From NCBI GenBank assembly GCA_003508835.1, contig PUFA01000116.1, positions 3,100,001 through 3,164,000 on the forward strand: a stretch of DNA of 64,000 nucleotides. Direction: 5' to 3'. Below, piece after piece: positions 11,801 to 24,715 of this stretch. The notes under the pieces were generated by a model, which saw only the letters and a list, made by a program, of their open reading frames with translations, was not told the origin of the DNA and did not search any database. Position numbers and translations under genes: made by a program. Within the stretch, counting starts at the first letter, position 1. The number at the start of each line of letters is the position of its first letter. Source of the stretch: Eonycteris spelaea. Taxonomy: Eukaryota; Chordata; Mammalia; Chiroptera; Pteropodidae.

Positions 11801-11935
11801 CAAACAAACAAAAATGACAAACTACAGAATGGATGGCTTAACTTCTTTTAAGGAGATCAGGCAAAACTTGATGGAAAAGTTTCCATTTATGGAAATGATG
11901 GTAAGTCTACTTGAAATGAAGGAAGTATTAAGAAT
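8861..11935. other. Unique AT-rich DNA, nothing recognised
   Basis: No gene or confident repeat was found. About 10600-11500 is extremely AT-rich, with many ATTTA and TAATTT words and almost no CpG. It is the kind of sequence predicted to attach to the nuclear matrix, but nothing specific marks it. Short frames here are random. Confidence 0.5.
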
Positions 11936-11939
11936 AAAG

Positions 11940-12066
11940 GAATGGAGGTTAGGAAGTCACTTTGTTTACATGCTTTCTGCCCCTTACCGAGCTCCTTGAA
12001 CACATAACTTAAATCTTGAACCCCAGACTGTGACTGGTCAATACATATTTGTTGAATGAACAAATG
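11940..12066 (+). mobile_element. L2 LINE 3' tail, sense
   Basis: The 'gagctccttgaacacataac' block, then 'gactggtcaatacatatttg' and 'ttgaatgaac', match the L2 3' terminus, where 'ctccttgaggg..' is followed by 'ataaatatttgttgaatgaa'. Confidence 0.6.
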
Positions 12067-14179
12067 AGGTATGGTCCTGAGGTAAGAAACCTTTGCCTGC
12101 AGGAGATAAGCCAAGAGGAACTAGTTGAAACCAGCTCATGGACCCCGAATTTCAAGTCAGGAAGTTTGAACTTCACTCAGAAGAAGTTTATGGCGTGAGA
12201 AAGTGGCATAGAGAGTCCTTGAGAAGACTAAACTAGCAGCTACGGACTAAAAGATGAGTGAAACATGGAACCCCTTTATTTACACCACCTATGCAAATAA
12301 AGATGTTTATAATGTGCATGGGCAGATTTTTAAGATGTATTAAATGTTATACTTAGAACCCTGAATTATCTCTATTCAACAACTAAAAATTAGAGGGAAA
12401 TGACAATTCAGAAGTTCAAATAGAATTAGCAATTTTTATTCTTATTTTAGTATTTCACTGTGTGATATATCTGAAAAAGTAAATTTATCCAGCCTTATCC
12501 TTAGATCTATAATGTTGTGGATCTCCTCTTTTTGATCCCTAGCTGGTTTTTACTCCTTTTCTGAATTTCTCTAACACTCAACAGGCTCATTATTACCTAC
12601 ATCTAAACTCTTCTGTTACGGCTATATAAATGGAGAATGTAACCTGTCTTTTATACAGCCTTAAATGTTCCCATTTATATTTCAGCTACTCAGGCATAAA
12701 CTTGACTACGAGTTATGTGTACATAGCCATAGTTAGCGAATCCCCAAAACATATTGCAAGCACATCATATTTCACTCACAGGAACAAGAGAATACTAGCT
12801 GTCATTGGTGTTTTATGAAGATAAATTATTGAACCACAAAAATCATGAGAAGAATTGTAACGCAGCACTTGCATCTTATCCCTGAAGGCATGGTGGCACT
12901 GTCAGTTAAACACTGGTGAGCACAACTTAGTTTTCACTTCTAACAGCATTATTGTCACTACTGACAACTCTCCCGTCATAGGAGAGGAGGGTTCTTCCCA
13001 GGAAGCCCACAGGGCCGAACTGCATTGCACATTCTGTTCTTATTGACAACAACTGTGTTTCATTTACGGATATTTTTCTTTGCCAGCTGAACTCAGTATC
13101 TGAAAGAATATTTTCTCACAAATACAAATGTATTTATAAAAATGTATCAATACAAAAAAACCTAACAGTCATTAAAATTGCCACATCTATCCCCAAAACA
13201 CAAGAGCTCATGAACTCCCAAACACACTTACATTTTAATGAAATGTTATGTTGTTACAGAAGAAGTACTGCTTTAATGAGGATGCAGACAGAAGGTGTCT
13301 GTAGTAAGACCATTATTACTCTCCAATATGAGTTCCAAATTTGGCACCAGATTTGTTTTTTCATTTGCTTGTTTCTGCAAACTATGGTATCCATAGCATA
13401 GCTGAGACAATGGTTGCTTCCCTTAAGTCAATTTACACTTTGTCAGGGATAAAAAAGAGCCATTTAATTCAACTTATGAACATCTTATTGGTCTTAATTG
13501 GGTTTAGAAATGTATACTTGGGTTACATTTCTGTCTTAAAGATGTATATATGACTTATAGCTTCAAAATCAAAAGCATTCCACCACACTTTTTCATTTTC
13601 AAGCAATAACAATAATGAAAATAACACAAAAACTGGAATCTAAACCATAAATATTAGGCAGGATGGTGACATTCAGGTGGCATTGATCCTGCCTTTCAGT
13701 TTGAAACGTCCCTGTGGACCCTGGCTTCTGCAGGCTGGGAATAGCCAGAAGGCAGAACTCAGGACTTGAAGGCAGCCAAGTGGCATGAGAAAATTCCATA
13801 CTATGCCCTTCCTAGTTCAAGGTAAGCCAGGGCCCAGGCAGCAGGTGAGGAGGAAGACCAGGTGAAAAGGAGTGTCCTTACGGCCTCTCTGCAAGCCCTA
13901 CAAAGCTCGCGTCATTCTGTGTATTCTTCTTCTAACCCCAGGTCACTTCGTTTAAGAGACATGCAAAATGAAAGCATAATAAAATACAGGTCACCCAGGT
14001 GATGAATAAATCTCATCACCACAGAAGTGGAGCTCAATGAAACTGGGAGTATGTGGCAAAAAAATGTCAAAAGGTAGAGATGTGGTTATCTTCAAATATC
14101 TTTTCTTTCTCACTTCTTGAAGACATATTAATTAAACTTAATCGCCACCCTCTAGTACTCACTTGTGAGGGATAAATAT
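12067..14179. other. Unique DNA, nothing recognised
   Basis: Mixed composition, with a more GC-rich patch at about 13660-13930. Several 60-70 codon frames exist, none with recognisable protein features. No repeat family was identified with confidence. Confidence 0.45.
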
Positions 14180-14520
14180 ATATAAATAACCCATTAGAAT
14201 TCAGTACTGAAGGAGAGTTAGGAGAGATAACACTATCCAGGGTATTTGGGGAAGACATCATTAAAAAGGCAATGTTTGTTGGGGTGGGTATCAGAGAGGA
14301 TGATTAGAAGTTTGTTAGATGGAGAAGGGTTATCCGATTCTAGAATGAGGAAACAGTAAATTCAAATTTGGAAGCTATAAAGAAGCAGGGCCCATACTGG
14401 GAACAGTGTACACTCTGGCTGTGATCAGGGGACCTGGGCTGAAGCAGATACCGGGAATAACGCTGGACCAGAATGAGAAAGTCTGTATGCCATATAGATA
14501 CTCAGGCATTACGCTATAGA
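14180..14520 (-). mobile_element. Probable L2 LINE fragment, antisense, very diverged
   Basis: Purine-rich text such as 'gggaagacatcattaaaaag', 'gaggaaacagtaaattcaaa' and 'cactctggctgtgatcaggg' resembles antisense L2 ('gaggtgacatttgag', 'aacagcaagtgcaaag', 'ggccagtgtggctgga'). The match is weak, and other old LINE families are possible. Confidence 0.35.
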
Positions 14521-16879
14521 ATTTGAGAGAATTTTAGAGGTTGCTTGAATTTATTTAATGAGATCAATAATCTCCAATGAAGCTGGAGTTAAATGGAGAG
14601 AGAGAAAAAAAAAGTCTTATTCTTGCTGTTTCCAAAATGAATATTTTAAAGGAACATTAACTTTCTTAGCAGCTAAGACAAGGATCTATTCAATTTAACA
14701 AGGTGTTAGCATGATCTAGACAAGTTGTTCTTTCATGAGTTACTTAAATTTCTATTTTAAAAACTTAAGTTCTACATTGATAATGTTACTACAAATGTAA
14801 TAAGCTGGCAGAGATGCAAGATTTCCTATAAAGCCATATGAAGGTCACTTGTGAAAAATCAAGCTATAAGAAGCAGTTCTATTTCAGTCATTGCTAGGGG
14901 CATCCTAAGAGGAGGAGAAGAGCTATGGAGTGAAAAGAATCCACAGATCCTGGATGGTGAATACAGAGGGAGGTCACCACACCAGTAAATACATTAATAA
15001 TGAAAAAAAAAAATGATCTATCATTAAAAGACAGTCACATGGTTGCTAGATCAGAGTGAGCTAAATTAGCACAAACGTTCCCTTTTGGTGCCCGCTCACC
15101 TTTATGAGATTTAAAAAGCCAGAGAATAAGATTTTAAGTTAAAGTATACGGCTGCTAGCAGACCTGTAAATATCAGTTTGAAGTTACACGCTGGTGAGTA
15201 CCAGCATAATTTGGCTTTCTGGGCTGGGCTACATGAAGAATAGATATTTTTTCAGACTCTGGAAAGACTGGCTCTGTTGTTATTAATAGCCCTTGAAATA
15301 AGGACCACTTAAAGAGTGCACTTTGAAAAAAACCCATATATACACAGGACCATGGAAGTACTTTAGTCAAGATGAGGAGATGCCTGAACCCAAGATGTTT
15401 TATTAATTGAAATAAGTGCCTTTGAAAAAAAAATAACACAGAGAAAGGCATGTGTTTGTCACTGCACCTGTCTAGAATTATTCCCTTCTAAGAAAGACTT
15501 CATCCTGAGTTTATGCTGAGGGGTGACCATAGATGATTATGTGTATTCCTCATAAGCCTGTGCCCCTTCTGCACTGGGGCAGATTGGGCAGAACTGAGTC
15601 CCAGAGGCCACCACTTCTGTCTGGCAAGTAAGTGTACCACAGTGTAGAGAGTGAAGAAGGGACTAGACACACTTCTCTTTTTTCCCCACGCTATTAAATG
15701 ATCTCCCCGGAGTTGGACATTTATCAGTCTGGGCTGTCACCGACAGTAGCCTTACTGGTGAACGACTGAACACAAATGACATTGCACAGAAAGTTATCCT
15801 ACACGGAAAGATCCCTGGGATCTCACCAGATTCAACGGGACAGCTATCTGCAGCTGGCGCAGGGTCTGGCTCACAGCACCTCTTCCACATACTGTGTCAG
15901 CAGATAAATGGATTCCTAGTTCAGGAACTGAGGCTTCCCTTCCACTCGAACTAAACTGAGAGTCTTTGCTCTTTGAAACTATAAAGCTAGAATAAGGCAT
16001 TTTCCATCTAAAAGTTACTGCAGACATATGAACGGGAGGAATGGCATGAAAGTGCATTTTGGAAGATTCTTATATTATGTATACACACGTAAACACACAG
16101 GATGCCTCGTTTGCAGACCTGAGGTGCCCAGAGGGGAATTCACTGTGAAGCTAATGCAATCCAAGCTCCAGGTCCCCTCACTTAGAGGGAGGGCTAGGCG
16201 TTCTCGTCCTGGGGGCAAGGGTGGGGGCAGGTTATATTCCTGGAGCATTTCAGTGTCGCATTTCCGCTAAGTTTCCTAATGATAGCTCAGAAAATAAGGG
16301 ACTTGAGCCTTGAAGGCTCTAGTAATTTGTGGTGAGATTTTTCTCATTCAAATAAAGATTTCATTTTGTAACTAATTTGTAATTTTGTTTTCCTTTTTTT
16401 AAGAGTTCCCTCATCTCCAAATTGGATGAAGCTCAGGTCCCACAAAACCTGGACCTGCCCCTGTAGAGAACATAAAAGCTTTTGCCCTTTGATTATTTTT
16501 ATAGTAGGGGGTAAAAAATCAATCCTTCTCTAAAAAAGTTTGGACTGTAACGCTTATAGGTTTGCCTTCCTTGTCAAAGTTTGAAGGAGTCAGCACAAAG
16601 GAGGGGAGAGGGAGGGAAAAGAAGTGTGTGTGTGGGGGATGCACCCAATTGCTTCTACCCAACCCTAGATACTACTGTGAAGATCGGAGAGATCACAGGG
16701 CCAACGCTCGATTTTCCTTCAACTATTCTCTCCTTCACACAGTGAACTTCATTAGTTAGAACTGAAGACTGGGGACTAAGGAAATGAAGAGCTGAAAGCC
16801 ACAGACCCTAGTTTCAAGGTTTTTATAATCTAAAACTTACTCAGCATGTAAAAAATATAAGAGTACTATGAAAACTGCA
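14521..16879. other. Unique DNA, nothing recognised
   Basis: No gene was recognised. About 15690-15880 and 16120-16270 are locally GC-richer and give overlapping 60-90 codon frames on both strands without any recognisable domain. Confidence 0.45.
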
Positions 16880-17140
16880 CATTGTGAAACTCATTCATTC
16901 ATTCAAATAGCATGGTAAGTGCTGTGTGTACAACGGGAAGCAAATCAGTCCTTCACTAAGCTTAGAGCTGAGTACTGGCATCACTACTACAGGACATCAG
17001 AACACACACATTCTGGTAACTGTGGCTGGTGTGATCAGGAAAGGTTTCATAGAGAGCGTAAATCTTGAAATAGATCTGCAAGGAGAGGAAAATATATAGA
17101 CTGAATTTTCAAAGAAACAAGATGCTAGGGGAGAAGTGCA
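16880..17140 (-). mobile_element. L2 LINE 3' region, antisense
   Basis: 'ttcattcattcaaatagcat', 'gtaagtgctgtgtgtacaac', 'ggaaaggtttcatagagagc' and 'cttgaaatagatctgcaagg' follow the order of an antisense L2 3' end: 'cattcattcaa..', 'ggcactg..', 'gggaaggcctctctgagga' and 'cttgaaggatga'. It is diverged. Confidence 0.5.
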
Positions 17141-18129
17141 ACATCAAAGTTAAACTAATTAAAGAATCCTAAAATCTCAATCATCACCCATTGATATCAA
17201 ATCATAGGACATTGTTATTAATTTTTCTATGATTACTGTTGTCTTTTGAATTTCCATGCTTTCAAAAAATTCCATGAAGTAGTACATGGGTATGCAATGA
17301 ATGCATGCAGATATAAGTAAATGTGATTTTTATAAGAAAAATAAATTTAGCAATAGCAATGTAAAGGCATTCTATATATACGATCATAAGGCACACATGC
17401 ATTCTAAATAACTTTTTGTGTTCATGCATCTCTTTTCCTCTTGGCCAAATTACCAGGAACCTGAAAGTGAGCTGAGCTAGAAAGTCAGGAAGCATAGGAA
17501 ACCCTCTACTGAAAATGAAGTGTGAGTATAGATGAGTACACAGCCTTCCCTTCTCTTGTTGGTCCTCACTGTTAAGTAGCTTTAATTTCAAATCACCTCT
17601 TCTGTTTGCCATTTAACCATAATGCTATCCCAAAGTGCTAAATAGCTTTTTCTGAATAAAATAGCTATTCTATAACCTTTAGAGACATGAAACGGGAAGA
17701 CACAATATGTTAAAAAAACAGATGTTAGAAACTTAAATAAAGAAGGTTAGAAGCTGAATTTTGCTTATGATAAATGACTTAATAAAAGATTAAAAACAAC
17801 TGTTATAACTACTCCCACACCCTGAATTCTGCCATAAAAACGATGATTAAATCCAACAATAGGCTCAAAATCCCATTTTATTCACTGTAATAACAGGTAG
17901 TGTTTTAACATCATTTTTATGAAAGCACAAATTTCTCAGTGACTAGAATGCGGGAGGATTTCGGAGGCTGCGAAATTTCCTGGGGCTTGGTTCTCAGAGC
18001 TCAGATCCCGCGCTCCTCAGCTTGGAGGCAGTTACCTGTCAAAGACTGCAATGCTGCTTCACCTGCCCAGGTCCCAAGACAACACACCACAGGGAAATGA
18101 CTAAATGAGGGCTGCCTTCAGAATGTTTC
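17141..18129. other. Unique AT-rich DNA, nothing recognised
   Basis: A 116-codon minus frame (17262-17612) opens here. Its translation looks hydrophobic and random, with no domain, so I do not call it. No confident repeat. Confidence 0.45.
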
Positions 18130-18470
18130 ACAAAATTGAAAATTAAAATGAGGTGGCTTATGGCCACAGGGCTTGGTCAGTTTGAAACATATCTGTGAAC
18201 ATTATAAGTAGTGACCCTTCTGGTGGTTCAGAACTGGACTTGGCAGGGGCTGGATTTCAACTCTCGCTCACTCTTCACCTGACAGTCCCTGTGCAGCAAG
18301 CTAGCTACCTGTGCGACTGTAAGGACAACCTTGCTCTCAGATGCCTAAACAATGGTGCTCTTTCTATAAACCAAGACTGGTCTCAAGAGTTTATCCCCAC
18401 TGAAACTCTTGCAAAAAACTCAATAAATCAATAACCTTCTCTCCAACAAGAATTTGAAACCTCTGTCTAG
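18130..18470 (+). mobile_element. Possible LTR-like unit, unclassified
   Basis: A moderately GC-rich block ends in 'ctcaataaatcaataacc' followed by pyrimidine-rich 'ttctctcc', which resembles the polyadenylation region of a retroviral-type LTR. No internal retroviral coding sequence or target duplication was identified. The assignment is weak. Confidence 0.25.
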
Positions 18471-18960
18471 AAAAGGCAGCTTTTCATTATTCTTCTGGAT
18501 CTCGAGATGTCCTGCTCTGACTCTGATGGCTCAGAGCTGCTGGGAAGGGGCGGCACAGTGGAACAGGGGAACAATACTGACCCCTGGCTCTGCTGGAGTG
18601 CCCACTGACTGCTGTGACAGCCTTGCTTCAGCCCTGCAGGCTGGAACTCTCAGCAGTGTGAGCTTGCAGTCACTGTGACTCCTGCCCTAAGGATCTTCAC
18701 AGCTGTGAGGGTTCTGCTGCGGCAGTAGTCTGGCAGGCATGAGGCTACGGGTCTGACCTGTGCTGGCACCGGCCTTCAGGACCAGTGAGGGAGCCCTGCT
18801 TTGCCTGCGGCCAGCCACTCCTCTCTAGCACCCTGAATTCACAGCCCCTCACTCAACATCTTCCCCTCCCCACCTTAACTGTGGAGAATCCTGCACCACA
18901 CGCACACCTTGTTCTATCATTCTACCCTACCTTTTTCCTGGAGGAGAATGGACCTAAAAA
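18471..18960. other. GC-rich unassigned stretch
   Basis: About 450 bp of clearly higher GC than the surroundings, rich in CTG/CAG words but with few CpG. It has no recognised gene or repeat. It could be old LTR or unique sequence. Confidence 0.35.
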
Positions 18961-19313
18961 ACTCATTTTACAATATGTATTTGCATTTCAAAAGTTGCTA
19001 AAAATATTTCCTACAATAAATATATATCTCACTGTAAAATTCCATGCTTCTCTGGGGAAATAGTTTTGAGACAGTGGTTTCCTGAGGGACTCATATTACA
19101 ATATGAAAGCAAAAGCCCATTCAGGCTCTGCATGAGGTCCACCTTATTTTGTGTGATCATTTTCTATGTCTCTACTTCCTCTGCAGGTTGATTTTCTTTA
19201 ACCTTCCTGACCTTTTAAAAATAGAGTGGGTTCACTCCATAGCTGTCTGTCCCTGTCATAAATGTCAATCAAACAAATCAAATTCTTTGCTCACATCTGT
19301 GGAGCACCCTAGG

Positions 19314-19442
19314 TCTGGCGGCGAGGGCCCCTGGACCGCTGGGGTCCTGCAGAGTGGTCCTGCGTGAGGTGTGCGCGCCTCGGGTTCGCAGGTGCCGTCT
19401 GTCCACAGACCCAAACTCATCGCGCGCTCTCCCCCGTATGTT
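19314..19442. other. Isolated CpG-dense patch
   Basis: About thirteen CpG dinucleotides in roughly 130 bp, including GGCGGCGAGG, TGCGCGCC and TCGCGCGC, lie in otherwise CpG-poor AT-rich sequence. It is too short for a formal CpG island. No promoter elements or exon boundaries are recognisable, and a 67-codon minus frame across it looks random. Confidence 0.7.
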
Positions 19443-20040
19443 CTTCCTTTCACCATTTTTTTTTTCATTTCATTCTAAGTGATTCCCCAAAGAGTGAAAC
19501 TGATTTTTAATTTTTTAGGAGGATAGAAAAGTGAGCAGAAGGTCATATTTAAATATCAAAGTGTCCAAATGTCTGACTCAAGCCTGAATAATCGAAATCT
19601 ATGTTTTATTTCTATACTGCAGCAGCATGTGGCCCCTTAGCCTAATTTACTCCTTCTGGGTACAGTGTCCTCAGAGTGAAAGTGATAAAAGGATATTTAA
19701 AAAGTATCAAAACCTCACTCTAACACTACTTAATATTACATATAAGTCAAAATATTTCACACGAATCTTTGATCTGTTCCAGAGACATAGTAGATAAATT
19801 ACAGCAGAATACTGATATGTTCCTGTAGTTAAGTTTATATGTTTCCTTCAAGGAAGGACAATGCTTACTTACATCAGATGTTAAAAATAGGTAATTTTTT
19901 TAATTTAAAATATCACTTCTTTGAAGACTTCAGAGGATCCCAGATAACCCCTGTCACTGGAAGCTACCTTTTGATTTCACTAACTTTAGGCGCAATGTTC
20001 ATTTCCTAGTGTTTGCTCCTCTGTGCTCATTGACTACAGA
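19443..20040. other. Unique AT-rich DNA
   Basis: Nothing recognised apart from a short T run at about 19457-19467. Confidence 0.45.
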
Positions 20041-20044
20041 GAGT

Positions 20045-20405
20045 TACTGCCTGCTGTTAGGGCTGTCATTACAAAATACTGTAGGCTTAAACAATGTAAA
20101 TTAATTTTCTCACAATTCTGGAGGTGTTTGGCAGGTCTAGTTCCTCCTGAGGATTCTCTCCTTGGCTTGCAGATGGCTGCCACTGTGCTGCGTCCTCACA
20201 CAGCCATCCTCTGTGTGTGTCTGTACCCTCATCTCCTCCTCTTATAAGGACACCAGTCATTCCGAATCAGGGCCCTCCCTGACATCCCCATTTTAACTTA
20301 ATTACCTCTTAATGACCCTATCTCCAGATATAGTCACATTCTGAAGTGCTAGGGGTTAGGGCTTCAACATATGAATTTTCAAAGGGCACAACAGCCCCTG
20401 TTATA
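20045..20405 (-). mobile_element. MaLR LTR, MLT1-type, antisense
   Basis: The plus strand carries the reverse complement of MLT1 in full order: 'gctgttagggctgtcattac', 'aaaatactgtaggcttaaac', 'ttctcacaattctggaggtg', 'ctccttggcttgcagatggc', 'cttataaggacaccagtcat', 'cctatctccagatatagtca' and 'ggggttagggcttcaacata'. It is close to full length for a solo LTR, and no internal MaLR sequence follows. Confidence 0.9.
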
Positions 20406-21299
20406 TAGTAGCATGCTTTCACTGCTTGAGGTTCAATGTTCAGCCGTTCCACAATCTTTATTCAAAGTGAAAGCACTGCAGTTTTTGAAAGATTTCAAAC
20501 TGTCATAAACTCCATTTTCACTTTCACTACTCTCTTCCGAACTTTACGTCTTACACATTCTTTCTGGATTTTGATTATCCTTTCTTTGTAACTTTTGCTT
20601 AGCTCCTAACACAGTGCCTTGCTCGTGTTAAGCAATTTTTTTCTTAAGTATAAGAAATTATTATACATGGTTATAATAAGTGCTATAATCCTGACTTATG
20701 TCCAGTTTATGGTTAATTACGACTCCCAAATTATCTCTTGTTTTGCCAGCAAATAACCAATCGTTTTTATTTGAATAGATGCTCGTCTAAGTGACTCATC
20801 AAAACCTTTCAAAATATTGTTCCATGTTACAAAATCTTAACTGAGATATTCAAACTTAAAATTTTAAAATGATGACAGCAATTGGCTTCCATCATACTAC
20901 ATTGTACTATCAGTTTCTACTAACCATTTTTGCATTTCTGAATGTTTACAGATTTTTCATTTTTTTCCAACCAAAATAATTTTAAAACATCATTTGGAAA
21001 CCATTAGTGCTAAAAGGTCACTCCTTTCTCTGATATACAGGTCAAAAAGCAATAGGTGGAGTTGTTCTGTCCCCTTACCTCTTGACAAAAGCCAACACAG
21101 AGAGGTTTCATTCCTAGAGCTTCAAAGTATTGGTACCAGCCCTGGTCACCCAGTATATATGTGGAAACTTGTAGAAATGCAAAACCATAGGAACTATCTT
21201 AGACTTTTTGAACCAGTCTTTGGGGGTAGACAGCATACTTTTCAGAGCTTAACTGGTAATTTTTCTGCATAGTTGGAGTGGAGAACTTTAGTTTTTTAA
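20406..21299. other. Unique AT-rich DNA
   Basis: No gene, RNA or confident repeat. A 92-codon plus frame at 20994-21272 has no recognisable features. Confidence 0.45.
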
Positions 21300-21435
21300 G
21301 GAAATGATCCCTTAATGGAGCTGCAGCCTGGAATCACCTGGGGAGACTTAAAGAATGCTCAGGCCTGGGTTTTGCCCACCGCTGGGCATCTGGTATTTAA
21401 AGCTTCCCAGGTGAGTCTAATGTGCAACCAAAAGA
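21300..21435. mobile_element. hAT-Charlie MITE (MER5/MER3 group)
   Basis: 'gcagcctggaatcacctggg', 'atgctcaggcctgggttttg', 'gctgggcatctggtatttaa' and 'cccaggtgagtctaatgtgc' reproduce the characteristic body of MER5-group elements. The terminal repeats are decayed and no target duplication is obvious. Confidence 0.7.
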
Positions 21436-22239
21436 ACAGATGATGAGAAATTAGGACATTGTTACTTATATATTTTTAAAACACCGGGACTGATACAGCA
21501 TACCCTGCTTATTACGAGCAGCTTGCTATTACGTATGGCTTGCCAGAGACTGTAAAGTGGGCACACTACAAGATGTGTAGTAGAATGCCATACTCCCTCC
21601 AAAATCATGAGGAAAAAGTAAGACCAGGCAGATTCTATGCTACCCCTTACTATTATTTTCCACATTCTCTAAAATACAATAAAAATGGTACATTATATAA
21701 AGTGTGGATACTATATATGTAACTTCCACTCATCATCACATGCTCTCCAGAACATTTTCAGACTTTTTCTTCCTGAGTTTTAATGAATGCTCCGAAGTCA
21801 ATTCAAACTGTTGAAGATACTATACAGTATCTTTTGATTTCTACCATAATATTAAATGTTTCTGATTTCGTGAATAAACAGACTTCCAAATTGTGCCACA
21901 CCATGGGCTTTTACATGAGATCTATCTTGAAGACTTGAAATAGAAAAACATTTAAGTTGTTTTTACTTATTAAATTCCTACATGGACTGTCCCAGGGGAT
22001 GTCTCTTAAATCCTCTATGACAAATAATGAGGTCTATTTTTTTAGATTTGCCTGAAAGAAACTTCATGTTGCATTTCAAACTAGAAAGCAATAACCTCTA
22101 TACTGTTCTTTAGATAAGGCTCACTACCTCCCTCTTCTCCGAGTTTTGCTTCGCTTCTATTCTTGATATTTCCCATGGTTTCCTGAGAAAAACATTTTTG
22201 TTTAGCAATCCATGTTACTTTGGGCCCTAATGAGTGTCA
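21436..22239. other. Unique AT-rich DNA
   Basis: Nothing recognised. Frames on both strands around 21460-21720 are short and random. Confidence 0.45.
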
Positions 22240-22590
22240 TGTATCATAGCTGGGTGTGTTTCATGTGTTTCTATTAATGGAGATGTCAGCTGTGAGAAGG
22301 GGACTCTAAAACAGGGGGCTCCTGTACCTGCCATTGTGAACCTTATCTCCTTGCAGCCGTCTTGTTACCTGGAAGACCAAAGGGCCTGCCTCCTGCATAT
22401 TGGGTGATACTGCTGAGTGGGCTGCTGCAAGGACTCTCACTGAAAAGGGCCATCTGATGTCACTCTGTCCGGCAAGTGTGCTTCCTGTTCAATAGACTTC
22501 TAAGTAAATCGTTGCCAAATGAGGCCCATGGTTGTCTTCTAAGTCTCAACGTTTAATTGGACCCCGAAAGATGGCCTGGTGTGTACTGTA
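22240..22590 (+). mobile_element. LTR-like unit, family not identified
   Basis: A moderately GC-rich block has an LTR-like layout: 'aagaccaaagggcctgcctc', then 'cctgttcaatagacttctaa' where a polyadenylation hexamer would sit, then a short tail with 'tgaggcccatggttgtcttc'. No flanking duplication or retroviral coding region is visible. It may be a decayed solo LTR. Confidence 0.3.
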
Positions 22591-22639
22591 CTGCTGTACT
22601 TCTATGATTAGTCATTTATTCCTGTTAATCTAAACATCG

Positions 22640-23110
22640 CCATCTCTCCTCTAAAACTATTTTCTCAAAATCCACCCATGAGATTACTGTCTCCCACCAC
22701 TATGTTTTTTCATTTAGTTCTGCAGCTAATGCCTAAAGTTCCACATGTCCTCTTACTTTCCCATCTCCCAACACTCTCCTCAAACAGGAAGAGGCTCCAC
22801 TATCTCTATGAAGTGTACCTTCAAGTATGAATCATCGGAGCTCAGACTCAAGACGCATTTGTAATAGTCTTCTTTCCTCCTGTGATTGTATCTGGTCAGT
22901 CAGCATGTCCATTTTCCCCTTTGAAATCTATTTTACCACCCTTCTTCTTTATTTTCATTACTACCATAGCCCAGGTCATCACTTTGTGAGTCCAGTGCCT
23001 TTTAATATCCTGTATGCTGCTACCACATTCATCATCTCTAACTCACTTATCATGCCATTTTTATGCTCAGTGACCTATGCTAATATGACAAAGAGAACTG
23101 TAATGTTTAA
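22640..23110 (+). mobile_element. Possible L2 LINE fragment, sense, very diverged
   Basis: Pyrimidine-rich text with 'taccatagcccaggtcatca' and 'gtgattgtatctggtcagtc' recalls sense L2 3' ORF ('accctggtccaagccaccat'). A 113-codon frame at 22827-23168 overlaps but shows no recognisable reverse transcriptase motif. The assignment is weak. Confidence 0.3.
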
Positions 23111-24715
23111 TGTCCCTAGACGAACGCAGGCCCCCTTTCAAATGGAGTTATCAAACTCCTTCAAATAGTCCTTTTGAAATTTTACAATTTAAAGACAACA
23201 GGTCCACTTTTCTCTCTCGTGCTGAGAATCAGAAGGTCTCATCATTTTCCATGTCACAGTCTTTCCTTCCCACCAACCGCCGGGCCTGTAGTTTCAGTGT
23301 CTTCAGGAAATAAGGTGTGATGCTTGTCTAGCTGCTAGTGTCTCCCGATTCCTTGCTCCAGTAGCGTACACATAAATCACAAGCTCGAATTTCTAAATAC
23401 TGAGTATATGGTCTTAGTTTTAAGACCCCATGCCATGCACCCTTTTCCCTATTAAAATACGTACAGAGATTTTTCCTATCATTTATATGACATAAAAGTT
23501 GTTTTATTATAAAATGCATAATATTATTCTCTATATTTTGATGTCATGAAAACTTTACCTCGAGAGTTATAAAACTGTAGAATAAGTACAAAATTAGGCA
23601 TAACTCTCATTTAAAAAATACATAGTACCCAAAGCATATAATATATAGCATTCAACAGTGTGAGCAGATGTAAGTGCTGTAAAAGTCAACCGACCAAAAA
23701 GGTGAAGCCAGATTGCTGCTCTAGACATTTAATATGCTTAAATAAACACAAAAATAAATCGAATTCATGTTACTTGGCAGAGGGTCATTATCTATTCATA
23801 CCTCCTCTTTGTTGTAGGTTTTTTTCATCATAATTTTGCCTAAATTGTTCACATATGCTGCCAATATATGATTGTAATTATAATTTAAAAATAAAGGCAA
23901 TTCTATGTTTCTTCCCCTTTCTGAGCAAGACAATTATATTTCTTTGGAATATAAATTGCCATTTTTAGAGTTAGAAATTCTTCAAAGAACAATTAAGTCT
24001 TTGCTGAAACATAAAATAGAAGATAGTTCTAGAGAAGATTACAGAGTTGCAATTCAGTGCTTCCAATGAGAATAAAAAAATTAGCTCTAACTGTTGCCCA
24101 AAGTCAATGCCTCAGAATCTGTCAGGCTGCATATTCTGAATGAGCTTAAATATATTCAGCAATATAAGCAAGTCTTGTAAACTACAGTTATTCAAGTGAA
24201 TCAAATGTTTCTTTCTCTACATAATCAAAACTAGGAAAAATCAGATGGTAGTAATATTAAACATGATGCACTTTTAAGTAAAGGTTTAAAGCATTTCTCC
24301 ATTATCTTATTTCTTTTATAGAAAGTAACTAAAAAAAGACTTAGAGTCCTTAAAGTAAGGGAATAAAAAAACCATAGTTCTTAAACTATAATTTGAGTCG
24401 AAATCAAATCTTTAGAGCGGAGTTTGTAAGAGCAGAATTCATTGCACAGTGGCGCTGAGCTGTGCTTTCCCCCTTCCTGTTCCTGTGCCACCTCGCGGGG
24501 TCAGAACTGTGTGTCTGTCCTGCAGCTGTGAACGCTGCATTACAGGAAAACGTACGGAACCTCTGATTAGAGGAAAAGACCAGCAGTGTCAGGCTTCTGG
24601 CGATCTGAGGGGCTTCATAGTCATGCAGTTTCTACCGAGTCACAGGGGGTCAAGTTCTGCCTTACAACCTGACTGAAATCTCTCACGCTCACGAGACGGC
24701 CATGGGAGAGGGAAA
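23111..24715. other. Unique AT-rich DNA, GC-richer after 24420
   Basis: No gene was recognised. About 24430-24700 is GC-richer with several CpG and leads into the alternating tract listed next. Confidence 0.45.

Noticed and set aside
17262..17612. 116-codon minus-strand frame
   Set aside because: Hydrophobic and random-looking, overlaps AT-rich unique DNA, no domain or exon signals.
22827..23168. 113-codon plus-strand frame
   Set aside because: Lies in a probable decayed L2. No reverse transcriptase motif is seen.
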